From Candidatus Uhrbacteria bacterium RIFCSPHIGHO2_02_FULL_57_19 (GTDB lineage Bacteria > Patescibacteriota > Patescibacteriia > 2-12-FULL-57-11): 14,171 nt of DNA. The translations under genes and the position numbers were made by a program. The stretch lies in contig MGDZ01000067.1 of NCBI GenBank assembly GCA_001791115.1, positions 29,051 to 43,221 on the forward strand, read 5' to 3'. The notes under the pieces were generated by a model, which had not been told where the DNA came from, searched no databases, and saw only the letters and a list, made by a program, of their open reading frames with translations. Below are positions 6,719 through 14,132 of this stretch, piece by piece (position 1 is the first letter of the stretch; every line of letters begins with the position of its first letter).

Positions 6719-7175
6719 ATTGGATACTGACGATGGTGTAGACGGTCTTTCCCGATGGAACCGTCACCTCGACCGTCTCCCCCACTCGTTTACCCAGCAA
6801 GGCCGCGGCCAGCGGCGTTTCGTTGGAAATGCGCCCGGCCAGCGGGTCGGCTTCATTGGCTCCGACGATGGTGTAGGTTTTTTCGCGAGTTTCGCTTTTT
6901 ACGGCCACCGTCGAGCCGACGGTCACCGTGTCCCCAGTTTTCCGTTCGATGATCACCGCGTGATTGATGTAATCCTCGAGTTCCAGCAGGTGTCCTTCGA
7001 CAAAGGCCATTTCTTCCTTGGCATCTTGATATTCGGCGTTCTCCGAGAGATCGCCCAATTCCTTGGCTTTGTTGATGCGCTCGGCCACTTCTCGTTTTTT
7101 TATCTTGAGTTCGGCCAGCTCAAGCCTCATCCGTTCCAGGCCGTCTTTGGTGGTGTAGGCGGGATTCGGGGACAT
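6717..7175 (-). CDS. greA: Transcription elongation factor GreA
   Basis: It enters the secondary channel of RNA polymerase and stimulates cleavage of backtracked transcripts. The product is 152 aa, a usual length. The N-terminal coiled coil (about 10-75) carries the acidic tip GDLSENAEYQDAKEE (41-55; Asp42 and Glu45 are the expected catalytic-tip residues). A C-terminal FKBP-like domain (about 81-152) includes GRISNETPLAAALLG and GETVEVTVPSG. It is 81 bases downstream of PBP2, with a predicted promoter and a leader hairpin in that gap, so it is probably transcribed both from its own promoter and by readthrough. No Shine-Dalgarno is seen before the ATG. A terminator hairpin overlaps its stop. 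Confidence 0.96.
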   Translation of the reverse strand: MSPNPAYTTKDGLERMRLELAELKIKKREVAERINKAKELGDLSENAEYQDAKEEMAFVEGHLLELEDYINHAVIIERKTGDTVTVGSTVAVKSETREKTYTIVGANEADPLAGRISNETPLAAALLGKRVGETVEVTVPSGKTVYTIVSIQ

Positions 7176-7186
7176 AAAAGTCGTAA

Positions 7187-7208
7187 AACTGACCCGCGGG
7201 GGTCAGTT
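7187..7208 (-). promoter_or_regulatory. Hairpin in the greA leader
   Basis: AACTGACCC (7187-7195) pairs perfectly with GGGTCAGTT (7200-7208) around a 4-base loop. On the minus strand the stem is followed by TTACGACTTTT and then the greA ATG, 12 bases from the stem. It could be a weak terminator for readthrough from PBP2 or a translational control element. Only the structure is seen. Confidence 0.5.
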
Positions 7209-7230
7209 GTTGATATTGAATTCTTTCGAC

Positions 7231-7260
7231 AATATACCAAATTCTGATTTTTGTCGTCAA
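7231..7260 (-). promoter_or_regulatory. Predicted greA promoter
   Basis: TTGACG (7255-7260) and TATATT (7231-7236) are separated by 18 bases. A TG sits one base before the -10, forming an extended -10. The -35 overlaps the PBP2 stop codon. Predicted initiation is near 7224, so the leader of about 49 bases includes the 7187-7208 hairpin. Confidence 0.6.
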
Positions 7261-9224
7261 TCGTTGTTTATTGATCGCCCAAAGTACCAGGCCAGGAAGT
7301 CTCGGGCCACGGGCACGGCGAGTGTCGATCCCTCGCCGCCTTCCTCGATCAGAATAGCCACGGCGATTTCCGGCGAGTTATAGGGCGCGAATCCGACGAA
7401 CCAGGCGTGGCTTCGTTTTGTGCTGCTCCATTGGGCCGTTCCGGTCTTGCCGGCGACAGCCACTGGAACTGACTGCAATTCTTTGGCACTGCCTTCGGTT
7501 ACCGTCCGGCGCATGCCAGCTCGCACGGTACGCAGGACTTCGGGGGAAATGATCGGATCGTCGGAGTTATCGGAGGTCATCTCCTGCAGATTGCCCTGGG
7601 GATCGCGAAGGCCGCGAACCAGATGCGGGCGTTTGAGTTTGCCGCCGTTGGCTATAGCCGCAGTGGCCGCGGCCATCTGCAGAGGAGTGACCAAGACGTC
7701 GCCTTGACCGATGGCAAAATGATAAGTATCGCCGATGTACCATTCCTCACCCTTGGTTTTGAGTTTCCATTCGGGATCGGGCAGGAGGCCCTCGGCCTCG
7801 CCGGGCAGTTCGACGCCGGTTTTCTTTCCCAGCCCGAATCGAGAGGCGTAAGCCGTCATCCGTTCCACGCCAAGTCCGGAAAATTTTTCAAACCCGCCGC
7901 CGACGTAGTAGAAAAAAGTGTTGACCGAATCGGCGATGGCCTTGGTCACCTCGGTCGGGCCGTGGCCGCCAGCTTTCCAGTCGGGAAACCACCAGCGGTT
8001 GGCGTAAGTGATGCCGCCGGTAGATAGAATGGTTGTCCGAGGGGTAATGACGCCCTCGGAGAGAGCGGCGGCGGCGAAGATCGGCTTTATCGTCGAACCC
8101 GGAGGATAGGTTCCGGCCACGGCCCGAGGAAAAAGCGGCTCGTCGGGATCCTCGGCAAGACGCGCGTATTCCTCCGCGGATAAGCCGGCAGCGAATTGAT
8201 TGGGATCGTACCCGGGCAAAGATACCAGAGCCAGTACCTCTCCGTTTAGCGGATCCATGGCCACGGCCGCTCCTCGCCGAAGACCGCGGGCGGAGAGTTG
8301 GCTTTTTAGCGTCCGTTCCAAGTATTCCTGAACGTCAACGTCTATTGTCAGTTCCAGTGCGTTTCCGTCAACCGGGGGCTCAATGGCCAATACTTTGACT
8401 TCTCGGCCGGCAGCGTTGATTTCCACCTCTTTGCGTCCGAAGCGGCCGCGAAGAAGCGTTTCATAGAACGATTCGATTCCGGCTTTTCCCAATCGGTCGT
8501 TTCGCCCGTAGGAAGAGTTCAGACGGGCATACTCATCCTTGGTGATGCGCCCCAGGTAACCGATCAAATGCCCCAGACTTTCCATTTTATCGGAAAATCT
8601 GACGAACCGTTTTGTAGAAACAGCCACGCTCGCGCCGGGAATTCCATTCGTTTCCACGCTGAGTTTCACCGCCTCCTGGTGGGAAAGATCTTCGCGAATG
8701 ACAACCGGCTGCAGGCCCCGAGCTTTGATATCGCCGATTGATTCAATAACGGATTCCGCGGTTATTCCGCCCAGCTTTGCCAGATTGGTAATGACTTCTC
8801 TGCGCCTTTCGATGTCAGTCGGAAGATCTGAAGGAGTGATGGCCAGCGATAAAGTAGGCTGGTTTTCGACCAAAGGAACGCCTTGGCGGTCGTAGATCAA
8901 ACCTCGCTCTGAGGGGGTTGAGAGGACGCGGATGCGATTCCCCTCGGCCAAGGCGGTATAGTGTTCGCCTTCCGCGATCTGCAGAGCGAAGGCCCGGCCG
9001 GCCAGGAGGATGAAAACGGCAGTGAGGGCGCCGGCCATGGCGGCCAGCCGCCGCGGCCGGATGGCTACGCCGACGTAGGTCGAGGCCGTTTCCTCAGTTC
9101 CCTTGACGCTTATCCATGGCGCCTGGTCAATATCCTGATTTCCCGAAGGCGGCACGTTTAGGTTTTCCGTAAAATCCGGAAGGCGCGACGCGAAGGGATC
9201 AAAATTATCAGGCAGGTTCGTCAT
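7257..9224 (-). CDS. mrdA: Penicillin-binding protein 2 (peptidoglycan D,D-transpeptidase)
   Basis: This class B PBP cross-links peptidoglycan during cell elongation, normally with RodA. The product is 655 aa. A cytoplasmic tail of about 58 residues precedes one transmembrane helix (about 59-82). The PBP dimerisation region starts at TPSERGLIYDRQG (103-115). The transpeptidase domain has SxxK as STIK (377-380), SxN as SVN (433-435) and KTG (593-595), so the active site looks intact. FPDWKAGGHG (413-422) is also typical of PBP2 rather than the septal PBP3/FtsI. The start overlaps the prs stop as ATGA. No rodA lies in the window. Confidence 0.94.
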   Translation of the reverse strand: MTNLPDNFDPFASRLPDFTENLNVPPSGNQDIDQAPWISVKGTEETASTYVGVAIRPRRLAAMAGALTAVFILLAGRAFALQIAEGEHYTALAEGNRIRVLSTPSERGLIYDRQGVPLVENQPTLSLAITPSDLPTDIERRREVITNLAKLGGITAESVIESIGDIKARGLQPVVIREDLSHQEAVKLSVETNGIPGASVAVSTKRFVRFSDKMESLGHLIGYLGRITKDEYARLNSSYGRNDRLGKAGIESFYETLLRGRFGRKEVEINAAGREVKVLAIEPPVDGNALELTIDVDVQEYLERTLKSQLSARGLRRGAAVAMDPLNGEVLALVSLPGYDPNQFAAGLSAEEYARLAEDPDEPLFPRAVAGTYPPGSTIKPIFAAAALSEGVITPRTTILSTGGITYANRWWFPDWKAGGHGPTEVTKAIADSVNTFFYYVGGGFEKFSGLGVERMTAYASRFGLGKKTGVELPGEAEGLLPDPEWKLKTKGEEWYIGDTYHFAIGQGDVLVTPLQMAAATAAIANGGKLKRPHLVRGLRDPQGNLQEMTSDNSDDPIISPEVLRTVRAGMRRTVTEGSAKELQSVPVAVAGKTGTAQWSSTKRSHAWFVGFAPYNSPEIAVAILIEEGGEGSTLAVPVARDFLAWYFGRSINND

Positions 9225-10093
9225 AAGACCCGGACGATGGCTTCGGCTGTTCCGACAATCTTCAACAGGCGTTTTTGGCTTTCGGTGACGGGCAAAGTGT
9301 CAGAAACAATGACTGATGCAGCGCCAGCCAAACGTATTTTTTTGGCGGCGTCTCGCGAAAGAATCCCGTGGGTTGCGGCCACGGTGATGTTTCGGACGCC
9401 GGAGGCCCGCAGGCGACGGATGGCGGCTACCACCGTGCCGCCGGTGTCAATCATGTCATCGACAATGATCGCTGATTTTGTCCCGCGGATGACTTTTCCG
9501 GGCAGGAGGCGGACGACATTGGGTCGTGGCCGTATTTTTTTGAAAACAACGACCTGGTTTGTTCCCAGGATGCGGGCCGCGCGCCCGGCGCGCTCTGCCG
9601 CTCCCCTGTCCGGAGCGACAGTCAGCAGGTCGGCGCCCGCTTCGATTTTTGACAGCAGGCCGTCCAGAATTGAAACGGCGCTCGCCGGTACGCGGAAGAA
9701 ACGGGAAATTTCAGCCGCGTGCGGATCAACGACAATAACCCGTGAGGCGCCGGCCGATTCGAGAAGATTGGCCACCAACCGGAGAGCGATCATCTCTCCT
9801 TTCTTTTCAACGTGATCCCCGCGACCGTATCCCAGATAAGGCAACACGGCCGTTACGCGTCGCGCCCCGTTTTCCTTCAAGGCGCGGATTAGAAACAAAA
9901 GATCAATCCAGTTTTCGGCCGGGGGCGGCGTGGATCCCAAGGCGACGACTGAACGTCCGCGAACGTTGGAGAGGACGCGGACATAGCGTTCGCCGTCAGC
10001 GAAGCTTCGGAATTCGGCGTGTCCGCTGGTAGTGCCGGCCGCGCTGGCGATTTTCTTGGCGAGTTGAGTCGAGATCGGGGTGGAAAAAATCAT
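9221..10093 (-). CDS. prs: Ribose-phosphate pyrophosphokinase (PRPP synthase)
   Basis: It transfers pyrophosphate from ATP to ribose 5-phosphate, making PRPP for nucleotide synthesis and salvage. The product is 290 aa, shorter than the usual bacterial 310-320. Motifs are PYLGYGRGDH (85-94), DPHAAEISRFF (123-133), VAPDRGAAERA, and the PRPP loop VDDMIDTGGT (211-220). Motif wording such as DPH in place of the classical DLHA, and the short length, recall archaeal-type enzymes, which may be less sensitive to ADP and phosphate; that regulatory point is inference. It overlaps the phosphoribosyltransferase stop and the PBP2 start as ATGA on both sides, so the three genes are likely translated in a coupled way. 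Confidence 0.93.
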   Translation of the reverse strand: MIFSTPISTQLAKKIASAAGTTSGHAEFRSFADGERYVRVLSNVRGRSVVALGSTPPPAENWIDLLFLIRALKENGARRVTAVLPYLGYGRGDHVEKKGEMIALRLVANLLESAGASRVIVVDPHAAEISRFFRVPASAVSILDGLLSKIEAGADLLTVAPDRGAAERAGRAARILGTNQVVVFKKIRPRPNVVRLLPGKVIRGTKSAIIVDDMIDTGGTVVAAIRRLRASGVRNITVAATHGILSRDAAKKIRLAGAASVIVSDTLPVTESQKRLLKIVGTAEAIVRVL

Positions 10094-10722
10094 GTTTCGA
10101 ATTCCTTCATTATAGTTGTGACTTCGTCGTCCTCGACCTGAGGAAACGACTCGTAGAATGCGCCGACCGCGCCGTAGAAGACCGGAGTTTCCAGAACAAC
10201 CACCTCGTCGGCTTCCTTGTAGAGGAGCGCGATGGAATCCCCGGCTCCGTGAGGAACGGCGACGACGATTTTCTTGGGTTTTCTGGCCCGTACTGAAGCG
10301 ATGGCCGCTCGCATGGTGAACCCCGTGGCCACGCCGTCATCCACCAGAATGACGGTTTTGCCGGCCAGGTCAAGAGGAGGTCTTTTTCCGCGATATACGG
10401 CCAGACGTCGTCCGGCTTCTTTTTTTTCTTTGGCCATCTCCCGTTTCAACCACAACCTGTCGACCGAAGCTACCTCGGTTTCATTCATGATCCCTTCCCC
10501 GGTTTCGGTGATGGCTCCGATGGCGTACTCGGGATTGCTCGGCGCGCCGATTTTGCGCGGGACCACCAGGTCGAGCGGCAGTTTGAGCTGGCGAGCGATT
10601 TCGGCGGCCACCGCCACTCCGCCGCGGGGAAGAGCCAGTAGGACGGCTGTTTTATCGCCTTTGAATTTAGTCAGCGCCTGGGCCAATTTTTGTCCAGCAT
10701 CCTGCCGGTCGCGGAAAACCAT
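10090..10722 (-). CDS. Predicted phosphoribosyltransferase (COG1926-type)
   Basis: This is a type I phosphoribosyltransferase fold of 210 aa. LPRGGVAVAAEIA (31-43) and RKIGAPSNPEYAIGA (56-70) are typical of the COG1926 family. The PRPP-binding loop VILVDDGVATGFTM (124-137) has the expected two acidic residues. The natural substrate of this family is not settled, so no base is assigned. It precedes prs with an ATGA overlap, which puts a PRPP-using enzyme directly beside the PRPP-making one. The N-terminus MVFRDRQDAG matches the family start. No Shine-Dalgarno is visible; the bases just upstream of the ATG are the half repeat E3. Confidence 0.88.
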   Translation of the reverse strand: MVFRDRQDAGQKLAQALTKFKGDKTAVLLALPRGGVAVAAEIARQLKLPLDLVVPRKIGAPSNPEYAIGAITETGEGIMNETEVASVDRLWLKREMAKEKKEAGRRLAVYRGKRPPLDLAGKTVILVDDGVATGFTMRAAIASVRARKPKKIVVAVPHGAGDSIALLYKEADEVVVLETPVFYGAVGAFYESFPQVEDDEVTTIMKEFET

Positions 10723-10742
10723 AAGCGAGTTTTGCAGAGGTC
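10723..10742 (-). repeat. Half copy E3 of the palindromic repeat
   Basis: Twenty bases are identical to the right end of E2 (6601-6620), containing GAGTTTTGCAGAGGTC. The partner arm is absent: the copy ends directly at the ATG of the phosphoribosyltransferase gene. Orientation is the same as E1 and E2. It may be a decayed or deleted element. Its TTTGCA also serves as the possible -35 of the plus-strand gene. Confidence 0.75.
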
Positions 10743-10758
10743 ACCTATGTAGTATACT
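10731..10758 (+). promoter_or_regulatory. Predicted promoter of the CDP-alcohol phosphatidyltransferase gene
   Basis: TTTGCA (10731-10736, inside half repeat E3) and TATACT (10753-10758) are separated by 16 bases. Initiation is expected near 10765. The -10 lies in the palindrome AGTATACT (10751-10758), so the same bases could serve as a -10 for the phosphoribosyltransferase operon on the minus strand, where the -35 match is poor. Confidence 0.5.
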
Positions 10759-10778
10759 CCTTGACGGAGGTAAGACAG

Positions 10779-11345
10779 ATGGCTCTGGTGATAGACAGGG
10801 CCGTCAGGCCCTTGGTACTTCATCTGCCGGCGTGGGTTACGCCCAACGCCATATCAATCGTCCGGGGATTGGCCGTCATTCCCGTCGTCCTGGTCCACCG
10901 GGAGCATCCGTTCATTGCCGGATTTGGCATCCTTCTCCCGGCTATGCTCCTAGATCTTGTCGACGGACCGCTGGCCAGAGCCCGCGGGCAGGCCTCGCAG
11001 ATCGGGGCCTTTCTCGACGCCACCGCCGACAAGATCTTCATCCACGGGGTGCTGTGGCTGGCCTGCTACCCGCGGATTCCTCTCCCGGCGGCCGTCGCCA
11101 TGTCCTATCTGGACGCGCTGCTCACGGTGATCCGTCCGATGAAGCGCTATCTGGGAAGTACGGCCAAGGCCAACGATTTCGGCAAGTGGAAGACGGTTTT
11201 CCAAGCCGTGGGAATCGGTTTCTACCTAGTGCGGCTCCCCATCCTCGAGACCCTCGGTCTTCCGATCCTGATCGGCGCGCTGGTTATGGCCGCCCTTTCA
11301 TTCGGAGGACACGCCCGCGACCTCTTTCGGAGTAACGACTTCTGA
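10779..11345 (+). CDS. CDP-alcohol phosphatidyltransferase family membrane protein
   Basis: This integral membrane enzyme transfers a phosphatidyl group from CDP-diacylglycerol (or a similar CDP-lipid) to an alcohol. The product is 188 aa. It carries the complete family signature DG-x2-AR-x8-G-x3-D-x3-D (Asp62, Gly63, Ala66, Arg67, Gly76, Asp80, Asp84), with hydrophobic segments around 25-60, 90-120 and 145-180. The acceptor cannot be read from the sequence; PgsA-type glycerol-phosphate use is one option. The ATG at 10779 has GGAGG eight bases upstream, which decides the start over an in-frame TTG at 10761. It is the only plus-strand gene here, divergent from the phosphoribosyltransferase and convergent with rtcB. 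Confidence 0.88.
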   Translation: MALVIDRAVRPLVLHLPAWVTPNAISIVRGLAVIPVVLVHREHPFIAGFGILLPAMLLDLVDGPLARARGQASQIGAFLDATADKIFIHGVLWLACYPRIPLPAAVAMSYLDALLTVIRPMKRYLGSTAKANDFGKWKTVFQAVGIGFYLVRLPILETLGLPILIGALVMAALSFGGHARDLFRSNDF

Positions 11346-11369
11346 AAGCGGTCGCTTTTTTTGTTCAGA
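11341..11369 (+). terminator. Terminator between convergent genes
   Basis: AAAGC (11345-11349) pairs with GCTTT (11354-11358) around GGTC, within a run of seven T (11356-11362). Outer arms TCTGAA (11341-11346) and TTCAGA (11364-11369) could extend or replace this structure. It overlaps the stop of the plus-strand gene and lies just beyond the rtcB stop. The T-run suits the plus-strand gene; rtcB termination is less clear. Confidence 0.55.
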
Positions 11370-11375
11370 CGGATT

Positions 11376-12836
11376 TTAACCGCCTTTAATTACGGCAATG
11401 GGTTTCAGTCGGGCGACTTTACGGGCTAATCCGGCGCGATCGACGATCCTAACCACGCGATCCACGTCTTTATAGGCCTCAGGCGCCTCTTCGGCCAACC
11501 CTCGGGCTGAATCGCAGCGGATGACGATGCCCTGTGACTCCAATTTTTGACGCAATTCGGGGCCGGAGACGGTCCTCTTGGCCGCAGCCCGGCTCATCCT
11601 GCGTCCGGCGCCGTGGCAGGAGGTCCCGAAGGCCTGCTCCATCCCCTGCTCCGTGCCCGCCAGAACATAGGAGGCGGTGCCCATGGTTCCGGGGATGAGC
11701 ACCGGCTGGCCGATCTGGCGATAAGCGTCAGGAATCTCCGGCCGGCCCGGACCAAAGGCCCGGGTGGCGCCCTTGCGGTGCATAACTACCTCGACTGAAC
11801 GGCCATCAATTACATGCGTTTCGCGTTTGGCCACATTGTGAGCCACATCGTAAACCAGCGGCAAGGTCAGATCGGCATTTTTCAGCGCCGGCTCCAGAAT
11901 CCTGCGCCAAGCGGCTCGCACCGCTTCCATGATCATGTGGCGGTTGCACCAGGCGAAGTTGGCCGCGGCGGCCATGGCCGAGTAATATTTTTGACCTTCG
12001 GGAGAACCGATGGGAGCGCAGGCCAGTTCGCGATCGGGAAGAGCGATCCCCCATCCCGCCAATTTGGGAATCATCAGACGAATGTAGTCCGTGGCGATCT
12101 GGTGGCCGATACCGCGACTGCCGCAGTGTATAGCCACAGCCAGGCATCCTTGTTTCAATCCAAAGGAGCTGGCCGCCGCGGAATCGAAGATTTCATCTAT
12201 CACCTGGATTTCCAGGAAGTGATTTCCAGAACCCAGAGTTCCCAACTGATCTAAGCCGCGCTTTTTTGCGTGGTCCGAGACGGCCGAGGGATCGGCGCCG
12301 GGCATGGAAGACGATTCCTCGGAATGATCGAGGTCGTTTTGGGAACCGCTGCCGCGCTCGACCATCAATTGGGCGCCACGGAGCAGCACTTGATCCATTT
12401 CTGAAACGCTAAGCTTGGTCCGGCCGCCGCGGCCAACGCCGGAAGGAACATCGCGGAAAATTTGGTTGGCCAGCGCCGGGAGATGCAGGCGGACGTCCCC
12501 CTCAACAAGGGATGAGCGCAGCAGGCGAACACCGCAATTGATATCGTAACCGACGCCGCCGGGTGAGATGATTCCGTCCTCGGCGGAAAAGGCGGCCACG
12601 CCCCCGATGGGAAACCCGTAGCCCTCATGCATGTCCGGCATGGCCAGGGCGTATTTTTGAATTCCCGGAAGAGTGGCCACGTTGATTAACTGCTCAATCG
12701 AGCGGTCGTTTTCGATTTCTTTGAGCAAAACTTCATCGGCGTAAATCCTGGCCGGCACCCGCATGTCTGCCCGGTGCGATCGCGGGATCTCCCAGATCTC
12801 GTCGGAAATTTTTCTGATGGAGGCGGGCAAAGGCAT
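11376..12836 (-). CDS. rtcB: RNA-splicing ligase RtcB
   Basis: This GTP- and Mn-dependent ligase joins RNA ends bearing 2',3'-cyclic phosphate or 3'-phosphate to 5'-OH ends, for RNA repair or tRNA splicing. The product is 486 aa, near the usual length. Active-site motifs are all present: GGVGYDINCGVR (Asp98, Cys101), GSGNHF (His206), HCGSRGIGHQ (His237), YDVAHN (His333) and the guanylylated histidine in SCHGAGRRMSR (His408). From memory these correspond to Cys98, His203, His234, His329 and His404 of the Pyrococcus enzyme. It starts 6 bases after archease, its known activator. No RtcA cyclase or RtcR regulator is seen in the window. Confidence 0.97.
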   Translation of the reverse strand: MPLPASIRKISDEIWEIPRSHRADMRVPARIYADEVLLKEIENDRSIEQLINVATLPGIQKYALAMPDMHEGYGFPIGGVAAFSAEDGIISPGGVGYDINCGVRLLRSSLVEGDVRLHLPALANQIFRDVPSGVGRGGRTKLSVSEMDQVLLRGAQLMVERGSGSQNDLDHSEESSSMPGADPSAVSDHAKKRGLDQLGTLGSGNHFLEIQVIDEIFDSAAASSFGLKQGCLAVAIHCGSRGIGHQIATDYIRLMIPKLAGWGIALPDRELACAPIGSPEGQKYYSAMAAAANFAWCNRHMIMEAVRAAWRRILEPALKNADLTLPLVYDVAHNVAKRETHVIDGRSVEVVMHRKGATRAFGPGRPEIPDAYRQIGQPVLIPGTMGTASYVLAGTEQGMEQAFGTSCHGAGRRMSRAAAKRTVSGPELRQKLESQGIVIRCDSARGLAEEAPEAYKDVDRVVRIVDRAGLARKVARLKPIAVIKGG

Positions 12837-12842
12837 AGGCCG

Positions 12843-13247
12843 TTAAATATCGAAGATGATATTCGTCGTCCAGCGGCTAGCGGAACGTTTTATCTCCAGC
12901 TCGTGATGGGTGACGGCCTTGATTTCAAGCGCTAGGCCTTTGATCGGCCGGCCGATGAGACGGGCTCGCAGCGAGGTATCGGATATTTCCTCGAAGACGA
13001 CGTTGGTGTAAGCCTCGTTGTTGGTATCTCCCCAGCGAAGGGCTTCTGACAAAAAATCAACCAGAAGCGCGTTGCGGTCCGGAGAGCTGACGGATACTTC
13101 GCGACTTATTTCATTCTCCCCTGCCCACACCGGACCGCTGGCGTTTGTCATTCCGCGCAAGGCCTCGGCAAAAAGCTCGGCGATGGATGCCGCGGAAACT
13201 CGGATCCGCAGATCAGCAGTATGGGTGAGCATCTCGACGGGGGGCAT
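12843..13247 (-). CDS. Archease, RtcB activator
   Basis: This is a small metal-binding protein of 134 aa that promotes RtcB guanylylation and turnover. The N-terminal THTADLRIRV (8-17, with Asp12) and the C-terminal IKAVTHHELEIK and IIFDI segments match the archease pattern, including the conserved acidic residues near both ends. It lies between the tyrosine recombinase (8-base gap) and rtcB (6-base gap). The first ATG is used because it leaves the usual five to eight residues before the HTAD motif; Met6 is a possible alternative. No Shine-Dalgarno is visible, so translation may depend on the upstream gene. Confidence 0.92.
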   Translation of the reverse strand: MPPVEMLTHTADLRIRVSAASIAELFAEALRGMTNASGPVWAGENEISREVSVSSPDRNALLVDFLSEALRWGDTNNEAYTNVVFEEISDTSLRARLIGRPIKGLALEIKAVTHHELEIKRSASRWTTNIIFDI

Positions 13248-13255
13248 AAAAATTT

Positions 13256-14068
13256 TTACAACGGACTCTTGATGTTTTTTAAACTTGGATTGGTCACATG
13301 AGTGTAAATCTGGGTTGTTCTGATGTTTTGATGCCCTAAAAGTTCCTGAACATATCGCACGTCAACGCCGTTTTCCAGCAAATGCGTGGCAAAGCTATGC
13401 CTCAAGCTGTGGAAGGTAGCATCCTTTCCAATAACTGCGGCTGCCAGAGCTTTTTCAAATATAATTTGCGCGGTTCGTGTTGTTAGCTTGCCTCCGCGTT
13501 CGCTGGCAAAAACATAATCGTTCCTATTTCTCAAATTTATGAGCGAGGCGACATCGGCTTTAAGTTTTTCCGGGAAAACCGTTATCCTATCCTTCCGGCC
13601 TTTCGCTTGTTTGACGTGCATCATTAGTTCATTCAAATTTATATCTTTTATTTTCAGATTTATCACTTCGCTTACTCGCAGACCGGCGCCATAAGCCAAA
13701 GCAACCATCAAACGGTGTTTGTTATTTTTAATAGACGCGATTATACGGTTAATTTCATCTCTCGTAAGCACCACGGGCAATTTCTGATTCCGTTTAGCAA
13801 ACTTTAAATCTATTTTTTGGTTATCTTTAACGACATCATGATAAAAAAACTTAAGGGCATTAAGGTATAAATTAATTGTTTGCGGTGAGTAGTGTTTTTC
13901 TTGTTTTGCCAGTAAAAATGAGCGGATAAACTCATAATCCATTTTTTCAAAGTCTTTTCCTTTGACTCTAAAAAAATCCGCCAAACAGCCGATATAACTC
14001 TTAATTGTTTGCCGGCTATAATTACGCAAGCGCATTTCTTCTTCCGCTCGAGTAAGGTATTGTTGCAT
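13256..14068 (-). CDS. Tyrosine recombinase (XerC/D-like integrase)
   Basis: This site-specific recombinase has 270 aa, slightly shorter than XerC/XerD (about 300). A core-binding SAM-like domain (about 1-85) precedes a catalytic domain with Arg131 (GAGLRVSEV), Lys156 (AKGRKDR), His220 and Arg223 (HSLRHSFATHL), His246 (LLGHQNIRTTQ) and the nucleophile Tyr255 (IYTHV). All expected residues are present, so it is probably active. Its DNA is clearly richer in A+T and in AT-ending codons than its neighbours, which suggests later acquisition. It could be the chromosome-dimer resolvase of a one-Xer system or the integrase of a mobile element; no attachment site was identified. It heads the archease-rtcB unit. 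Confidence 0.92.
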   Translation of the reverse strand: MQQYLTRAEEEMRLRNYSRQTIKSYIGCLADFFRVKGKDFEKMDYEFIRSFLLAKQEKHYSPQTINLYLNALKFFYHDVVKDNQKIDLKFAKRNQKLPVVLTRDEINRIIASIKNNKHRLMVALAYGAGLRVSEVINLKIKDINLNELMMHVKQAKGRKDRITVFPEKLKADVASLINLRNRNDYVFASERGGKLTTRTAQIIFEKALAAAVIGKDATFHSLRHSFATHLLENGVDVRYVQELLGHQNIRTTQIYTHVTNPSLKNIKSPL

Positions 14069-14103
14069 ATAAGCTAAAATGATATGATTTCATCAATAGT
14101 CAC

Positions 14104-14132
14104 ATTATACTAATAGCTCACTTACAACACAA
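14104..14132 (-). promoter_or_regulatory. Predicted promoter of the recombinase-archease-rtcB unit
   Basis: A perfect -10 TATAAT (14104-14109) follows TTGTGT (14127-14132) after 17 bases on the minus strand. Predicted initiation is near 14097, leaving a leader of about 29 bases without a Shine-Dalgarno sequence. The surrounding DNA is AT-rich, so some risk of a chance match remains. Confidence 0.55.

Noticed and set aside
10274..11335. Long 353-codon plus-strand frame
   Set aside because: It is antisense to the phosphoribosyltransferase and out of frame with the CDP-alcohol phosphatidyltransferase, which has the full family motif and a ribosome site; the long frame reflects GC-rich codon shadows.
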